DNA from: Thermoplasmata archaeon
GTDB taxonomy: Archaea > Thermoplasmatota > Thermoplasmata > Lutacidiplasmatales > UBA184
Assembly (NCBI GenBank): GCA_030037035.1
Contig: JASHSA010000040.1
Location: 1 to 8,798, forward strand
Reading direction: 5' to 3'
Length of the DNA: 8,798 nucleotides
Position numbers and translations under genes: made by a program. The notes beneath the pieces were generated by a model that saw only the letters and a program-made list of their open reading frames with translations, was not told the DNA's origin and ran no database searches. Below are positions 5,214 to 8,798 of the stretch, in pieces. Numbering within the stretch: the first letter of the stretch is position 1; every line of letters begins with the position of its first letter.

Positions 5214-6650
5214 ATGGCCGAGAGCGCCCCTGCGGCGCGCCCGCCGCACCGTCTCGCACGCCGGCGCGACGCGTCGGCCGAGCCGCCGACCGACCGCCGG
5301 CGCGAAGGGCAGACCGAGGAGCTCGGGCGTCGCGCGGTCGAGCTCTCGCGCTTCTACGCCGGCAAGATCGAGACCGTGCCGAAGGTCCCCGTGCGCTCGC
5401 TGCACGACTTCTCGATCTGGTACACGCCCGGGGTCGCCGAGGTCTCCCGGGCGATCCACCGCGACCCGGAGCTCGCCTTCGAGCTGACCGGCCGCTGGAA
5501 CACGGTCGCGATCGTCACGGACGGCTCGCGCGTGCTCGGGCTCGGCGACATCGGCCCCCTCGCGGCGCTGCCGGTGATGGAGGGCAAGGCGCTGCTGTTC
5601 AAGTTCCTCGGCGGGGTCGACGCGGTCCCGGTGCCGATCTCCGTCAAGAGCCCGGACGAGTTCCTCGCGACGGCCGAGGCGCTCGCCCCCGCGTTCGGCG
5701 GGATCAACCTCGAGGACATCGCCTCGCCGAAATGCTTCGGGATCCTGGAGGAGCTCTCCCACCGCCTCGAGATCCCCGTCTGGCACGACGACCAGCTCGG
5801 CACGGCGGCCGCGACGGTCGCGGGCCTGTTGAACGCGCTCCGGGCGACCGAGCGGTCGGTGCGGGAGGTCCGCACGGTCCTCCTCGGCGCCGGGGCGGCG
5901 AACCTCGCGACGGCGCGCCTCCTGCTCGCCCTCGGCCAGGACCCGAGCCGCCTCTCGCTCGTCGACCACACGGGGATCCTGCACGCCGAGCGCGACGACG
6001 TCGACGAGCTGTCGGTGCGCCACCCGTGGAAGTACCGTCTCGCCCTGCAGACGAACGGCGGGGGCCGGACCGGAGGCCTCGCGCAGGCGCTCGACGGCGC
6101 CGACGTCCTTGTGGCCGCGTCGACCCCGGTCCCCGGGACCGTGAGGCCGGAGCACGTGCGGGCGATGGCGCCGCGGCCGATCGTCTTCGCGCTCGCCAAC
6201 CCCGAGCCCGAGATCTGGCCGGACGCGGCGCGGGCCGCCGGCGCGGCGGTCGTCGCGACGGGGCGCAGCGACTTCCCGAACCAGGTCAACAACTCGCTCG
6301 TCTTCCCGGCGGTCTTCCGCGGCGTGCTGGACGCCCGGGCGAGGGGGATGCCGGACGAGATCGTCCTCGCCGCGGCCCGCGAGCTCGCGCGCGGCGCCGA
6401 ACGGAAGGGGGTGACCGCCCAGCACATCCTCCCGACGATGGAGGAGGCGGAGGTCTTCCCTCACGTCGCGGCGGCGGTCGCCGACGCCGCGGTCGCGCTC
6501 GGGATCGCGCGCCACCGCCGCACGCACGACGAGTTCCTCACGCGCGCGCGCCAATTGATGGCCCGGCCGTCGCACCTCGTCCGGGCGCTGGCCCAGGCCC
6601 GTCTCACGCGGCCGATGCCCCGGGGCCGGCCCCGGAGGTCGACGGCGTGA
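5214..6650 (+). CDS. NAD(P)-dependent malic enzyme (oxaloacetate-decarboxylating type)
   Basis: This 478-residue cytoplasmic enzyme should convert malate to pyruvate and CO2 while reducing NAD(P). Visible blocks are IWYTPGVAEVSRAI (68-81, catalytic Y70), AIVTDGSRVLGLGDIGPLAA (99-118), VMEGKALLFKFLGGVDAVPV (121-140, catalytic K125), INLEDIASPKCFGILEEL (164-181, metal-ligand acids E167/D168), IPVWHDDQLGTAAA (187-200, metal ligand near D192/D193), the Rossmann loop LLGAGAANLATARLL (223-237), FALANPEPEIWP (325-336) and GRSDFPNQVNNSLVFPAVF (350-368). The acid D251 at the end of the second Rossmann strand hints at NAD preference. It lacks the phosphotransacetylase domain of MaeB-type enzymes. Residues 1-40 are an Arg/Ala/Pro-rich extension before the conserved start, but the TATA box favours this ATG. 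Its stop overlaps the next gene's start (GTGA). Family is sure; cofactor is inferred. Confidence 0.95.
   Translation: MAESAPAARPPHRLARRRDASAEPPTDRRREGQTEELGRRAVELSRFYAGKIETVPKVPVRSLHDFSIWYTPGVAEVSRAIHRDPELAFELTGRWNTVAIVTDGSRVLGLGDIGPLAALPVMEGKALLFKFLGGVDAVPVPISVKSPDEFLATAEALAPAFGGINLEDIASPKCFGILEELSHRLEIPVWHDDQLGTAAATVAGLLNALRATERSVREVRTVLLGAGAANLATARLLLALGQDPSRLSLVDHTGILHAERDDVDELSVRHPWKYRLALQTNGGGRTGGLAQALDGADVLVAASTPVPGTVRPEHVRAMAPRPIVFALANPEPEIWPDAARAAGAAVVATGRSDFPNQVNNSLVFPAVFRGVLDARARGMPDEIVLAAARELARGAERKGVTAQHILPTMEEAEVFPHVAAAVADAAVALGIARHRRTHDEFLTRARQLMARPSHLVRALAQARLTRPMPRGRPRRSTA
6634..6639 (+). promoter_or_regulatory. Shine-Dalgarno of the GNAT gene
   Basis: GGAGGT ends 7 nt before the GTG at 6647, inside the 3' end of the malic enzyme gene. 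It fixes this GTG as the start even though the frame is open much further upstream. Confidence 0.7.
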
Positions 6651-7171
6651 GCGCGGCCCCGGGCGCCCCGTCGACGGGAGAGGCGAGCGCTCCCCCCGTC
6701 CACGTCCGCCCCGCGCGCGACGCCGACGTCCCGTCGATCGTGCCGTTGCTGCTCCGCCTCAAGCGCCTGAACGAGGAGTTCGACCCGCTGCTCAAGGTCC
6801 GCGACGACGCCGAGCCGCGCGCCGGCGAGGTCGTCCGCGCCCAGCTCGCCGACCCGAAGGCGGTCGTCCTGGTCGCCGAGGGCTCCGGGGCGGACCGCGA
6901 GAAGGTCGTCGGGTTCGTCCGCGCGAGCCTCCGCGAGCGGCCGTTCTACACCCCGCAGGTCGAGGGGACGATCGTCGACATCTACCTGCTTCCGCTCTAC
7001 CGTCGCCGCGGCGGCGGCGAGTACCTGCTCCGCGAGGTCACCTCGGCGCTGAAGGCGAAGGGCGCCGGGGTCGTGACCGCCGAGTTCCCCGCGCAGAACG
7101 AGATCGCGGTCCGCTTCTACGCCAAGCGCGGCTTCCGCCCGGTGACGTCGATCCACGCCCGTACGCTCTAG
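6647..7171 (+). CDS. GNAT family N-acetyltransferase
   Basis: This 174-residue protein has a single GNAT fold. Conserved parts are the first strand VHVRPARDADVPSIVPLLLR (18-37), GFVRASLRERP (89-99), strand 4 GTIVDIYLLPLYRRRGGGEYLL (107-128) carrying the acetyl-CoA loop RRRGGG (119-124), and the C-terminal NEIAVRFYAKRGFRPV (151-166) with its typical FYxxxGF signature. It should transfer an acyl group from acyl-CoA to an amine; the substrate, whether protein or small molecule, cannot be read. The first 17 residues are Ala/Pro/Ser-rich and probably disordered. The GTG start overlaps the malic enzyme stop (GTGA) and has a strong ribosome site, so the two genes share an mRNA. A link between acetylation and malic enzyme or acetyl-CoA level is a hypothesis only. 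Confidence 0.9.
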   Translation: MSAAPGAPSTGEASAPPVHVRPARDADVPSIVPLLLRLKRLNEEFDPLLKVRDDAEPRAGEVVRAQLADPKAVVLVAEGSGADREKVVGFVRASLRERPFYTPQVEGTIVDIYLLPLYRRRGGGEYLLREVTSALKAKGAGVVTAEFPAQNEIAVRFYAKRGFRPVTSIHARTL

Positions 7172-7192
7172 CGGGACCCTCTCGGGGGCGAA

Positions 7193-7199
7193 CCTTAAG
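7193..7199 (+). promoter_or_regulatory. TATA-like box of purC
   Basis: CCTTAAG follows the purine-containing GGCGAA, which may be the TFB recognition element. Its TTAA core is centred about 26 bp before the purC ATG at 7223. There is no Shine-Dalgarno before this ATG, so the mRNA is probably leaderless and purC has its own promoter despite being only 51 nt from the GNAT gene. Confidence 0.6.
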
Positions 7200-7222
7200 C
7201 CGCACGACCGTCCTCGGCGGCC

Positions 7223-8194
7223 ATGCCGAAGCCGGGCGCGGTCCCCGCCGCCCTGTCGCCGACGTTCGTGCGGCGCGGGAAGGTCAAGGAGGTCTACGAG
7301 CTGTCGCCGACCGAGCTCGAGTTCCGCTTCACGAACGACATCTCGGTCTTCGACAAGCACATCCCGAGCGAGATCCCGTTCAAGGGCGAGACGCTCTGCC
7401 GGACGAGCGCCCACTGGTTCGCGCGGTGCGAGCGCCTCGGCGTCCGCCACCACTTCCTCGGGCTCGCCGGGCCGACCGCGATGCGCGTACGGCGCGTCCG
7501 GGTCGTGCCGACGCCGAGGAGCCTCGGCCCGTCCCCGAAGGGCTACCTCGTCCCGCTCGAGCTGATCGTCCGCTACTACCTCGCCGGCTCGCTGTGGGAC
7601 CGCGTGCGCGCCGGCAAGGTCTCCGCCGCGGAGCTCGGCTTCCCCGCCGGCAAGACGCTCGCCTACGCCGAGCCGCTCCCCGCGCCGCACTTCGAGGTGA
7701 CGACCAAGCTCGAGCCGGTCGACCGCCTCCTCTCGATCCCCGAGGCGCTCGAGCTCGCCGCGCTCGACCGCCGCCAGCTGGACGAGATGAAGGAGACGAT
7801 CCTGCGGGTCGACGCGGCGATGCAGGAGGAGATCGGCCCGCGCGGGCTGCTGCACGTCGACGGCAAGAAGGAGTTCGGCGTCGCCGACGACGGCGCGCTG
7901 ATGATCGTCGACACGTTCGGCACCGCCGACGAGGACCGCTTCTGGGACAAGGACGCCTACGCGCGCGGCCGCCAGATCGACTTCTCGAAGGAGTTCGTCC
8001 GCCAGCACTACCGCCAGAGCGGCTACCACGACCGCCTCGTGAAGGCGCGCGACGCCGGCGCCGAGGAGCCGGCGATCCCGCCCCTCCCGCCGCTGCTCGT
8101 CGACGAGGTGAGCCGGCTCTACACGACCGTCTTCGAGCGGCTCACCGGCGAGCCGTTCGCCCCGCTCGGCGGCGGCGCCGGCGGCAAGGCGTAG
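7223..8194 (+). CDS. purC: Phosphoribosylaminoimidazole-succinocarboxamide (SAICAR) synthase
   Basis: This 323-residue enzyme joins CAIR to aspartate using ATP, a late step of de novo purine synthesis. Key blocks are FVRRGKVKEVYEL (15-27), the ATP-binding lead-in; FTNDISVFDKHIPSEIPFKG (36-55); YLVPLELIVRYYLAGSLW (108-125); PHFEVTTKLEPVDRLL (155-170); and GLLHVDGKKEFGV (208-220) followed by MIVDTFGTADEDRFWD (227-242). The last block replaces the bacterial DE-TPDSSR motif with the archaeal-type GTADEDRFW. At 323 residues it is longer than bacterial PurC (about 240) and nearer to the archaeal and yeast size, with extra C-terminal helices and a short Gly-rich tail, GGGAGG (316-321). The ATG at 7223 is supported by a well-placed TATA-like box. 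No other purine genes are in the window, so purC stands alone here. Confidence 0.95.
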   Translation: MPKPGAVPAALSPTFVRRGKVKEVYELSPTELEFRFTNDISVFDKHIPSEIPFKGETLCRTSAHWFARCERLGVRHHFLGLAGPTAMRVRRVRVVPTPRSLGPSPKGYLVPLELIVRYYLAGSLWDRVRAGKVSAAELGFPAGKTLAYAEPLPAPHFEVTTKLEPVDRLLSIPEALELAALDRRQLDEMKETILRVDAAMQEEIGPRGLLHVDGKKEFGVADDGALMIVDTFGTADEDRFWDKDAYARGRQIDFSKEFVRQHYRQSGYHDRLVKARDAGAEEPAIPPLPPLLVDEVSRLYTTVFERLTGEPFAPLGGGAGGKA

Positions 8195-8204
8195 CCGGCG
8201 GTCC

Positions 8205-8236
8205 CGTCCGCGGCGGACGACGGGGCGTCAGCGCCC
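8205..8236 (+). repeat. Two short GC hairpins downstream of purC
   Basis: CGTCCGC (8205-8211) and GCGGACG (8213-8219) form a perfect 7-bp inverted repeat around one base. GGGCG (8223-8227) and CGCCC (8232-8236) form a second one with a 4-nt loop. They start 10 nt after the purC stop. No T-run follows, so they are not a typical archaeal U-tract terminator; they might pause transcription, protect the mRNA 3' end, or be operators for radA. Confidence 0.3.
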
Positions 8237-8261
8237 ACCGTTCCACGCCCTCTCCCCGCAC

Positions 8262-8268
8262 CCTTATC
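8262..8268 (+). promoter_or_regulatory. TATA-like box of radA
   Basis: CCTTATC is the only AT-containing stretch between purC and radA. Its TTAT core is centred about 27 bp before the GTG at 8293. No Shine-Dalgarno is present before the start codon, again suggesting a leaderless transcript. Confidence 0.6.
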
Positions 8269-8292
8269 TCCCCGGGTCGCGGTCGAGCCGGC

Positions 8293-8798
8293 GTGCCCGC
8301 AAAATCGTCGGCCCGCGCCGGCGCGCCCGCGACGCCCGAGCTCCGGCCGGAGGTCGCGCTCGAAGACCTTCCCGGGGTCGGCGAGACGACCGCCGAGAAG
8401 CTGCGGGAGAGCGGCTACACCGACCTGATGGAGCTCGCGGTCGCCTCCCCGGGCGACGTCGCCGAGGCGGCGGAGATCGGGGTCGCCATCGCCCAGAAGA
8501 TCATCGGCGAGGCGCGCCGACGCGCGGACGTCGGCGGGTTCGAGAGCGGCGTCGCCGTGCTCGAGCGGCGCAAGCACCTCGGCCGCATCACGACCAACGC
8601 GAAATCGCTCGACGAGCTCCTCGGGGGCGGCGTCGAGACGCAGGCGATCAGCGAGTTCAGCGGCGAGTTCGGGACCGGCAAGACCCAGCTCGGCCACCAG
8701 ATCGCCGTCGACGTCCAGCTGCCCGCGGCGCAGGGGGGGCTCGGCGGGGAGGTCGTCTACATCGACACCGAGTCGACGTTCCGGCCCGAGCGGATCGT
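8293..8798 (+). CDS. radA: Archaeal recombinase RadA, N-terminal part (cut by right edge)
   Basis: The first 168 residues of RadA are present. RadA is the archaeal RecA/Rad51 homologue that forms filaments on single-stranded DNA and drives strand exchange in homologous recombination. After an Ala/Pro-rich leader of about 20 residues comes the helix-hairpin-helix LEDLPGVGETTAEKLRESGY (23-42). The linker follows (KIIGEARRRADVGGFESG, 69-86), then ITTNAKSLDELLGGGVETQA (99-118), the Walker A loop GEFGTGKT (124-131; GEFGSGKT is more usual) and VVYIDTESTFRPERI (154-168), which leads toward the ATPase glutamate region. The GTG start is supported by the TATA-like box 27 bp upstream and gives the usual N-terminal domain length. 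RadB is excluded because it lacks the HhH domain. Confidence 0.96.
   Translation, partial: MPAKSSARAGAPATPELRPEVALEDLPGVGETTAEKLRESGYTDLMELAVASPGDVAEAAEIGVAIAQKIIGEARRRADVGGFESGVAVLERRKHLGRITTNAKSLDELLGGGVETQAISEFSGEFGTGKTQLGHQIAVDVQLPAAQGGLGGEVVYIDTESTFRPERI

Noticed and set aside
4074..6575. Very long minus-strand open frame running upstream of metE through the N-domain gene and opposite the malic enzyme gene
   Set aside because: The translated product before 4073 is Arg/Gly/Pro/Ala-rich low-complexity sequence with no motif, while the overlapping frames encode clear MetE-like and malic enzyme proteins. Stop codons are rare by chance at this GC content.
5732..6646. Upstream extension of the GNAT frame inside malic enzyme
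   Set aside because: It is out of frame with malic enzyme and Arg/Gly/Pro-rich; the strong Shine-Dalgarno at 6634-6639 marks GTG 6647 as the start.
6461..8029. 522-residue minus-strand frame opposite GNAT and purC
   Set aside because: It spans two clearly coding plus-strand genes and their promoter, and its sequence is the usual charged shadow of GC-rich coding DNA.
8205..8236. Intrinsic terminator after purC
   Set aside because: The hairpins are real symmetries, but there is no downstream T-run, which archaeal termination normally needs; listed only as repeats.
1..8798. CRISPR array, tRNA or rRNA gene, insertion sequence or phage gene
   Set aside because: No regularly spaced repeats, no tRNA-like TPsiC box with acceptor pairing, no transposase motif and no compositional island were seen; coding density leaves gaps of at most 172 nt.

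Overview
This is a chromosomal housekeeping segment of a very GC-rich archaeon (well over 70% G+C by eye). The archaeal assignment rests on four gene products: a RadA recombinase with an N-terminal helix-hairpin-helix and a GEFGTGKT Walker A; a type II methionine aminopeptidase of the archaeal pattern; an archaeal-type SAICAR synthetase ending its active-site block in DTFGTADEDRFW; and a methionine synthase split into two adjacent half-genes. Promoter layout agrees: AT-rich TATA-like boxes lie 26-30 bp before start codons, with almost no 5' leader. A high-GC Thermoplasmatota-like lineage is my guess, but the window holds no rRNA or other marker that settles it.

Layout, left to right. (1) A minus-strand pair: a DUF429 predicted RNase H-fold protein followed, with an ATGA overlap, by a SAM-dependent methyltransferase cut by the left edge. 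(2) A short divergent promoter region carrying a perfect 8-7-8 inverted repeat. (3) A plus-strand operon ndk - tsaC - map (nucleoside diphosphate kinase, threonylcarbamoyl-AMP synthase, methionine aminopeptidase) with a 4-nt gap and then an ATGA overlap. (4) Convergent to it after only 10 nt, a minus-strand operon of a metE N-domain-like gene and the zinc-bearing metE catalytic gene, again ATGA-overlapped. (5) A 172-nt divergent promoter region with three inverted repeats. (6) A plus-strand pair, malic enzyme and a GNAT acetyltransferase, joined by GTGA. (7) purC with its own promoter. (8) radA with its own promoter, truncated at the right edge.

Functionally the window mixes nucleotide supply (ndk, purC), methionine production (metE pair) and use or removal at protein N-termini (map), tRNA t6A modification (tsaC), C4-to-pyruvate metabolism with reducing-equivalent production (malic enzyme), and recombination (radA). 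No mobile element, CRISPR array, tRNA, rRNA or obvious horizontally acquired gene was seen. Codon and base use look uniform throughout.

The most informative non-coding pattern is a two-mode initiation system. First genes of transcription units appear leaderless, with a TATA-like box 26-30 bp before the start codon. Some internal operon genes instead have GGAGGT or GGGGG Shine-Dalgarno sequences. Perfect inverted repeats sit against the TATA boxes of ndk, metE and malic enzyme and are candidate operators. I found no clearly new biological system; the best leads are these promoter palindromes, the cysteine-free MetE half, and the coupling of an acetyltransferase to malic enzyme.
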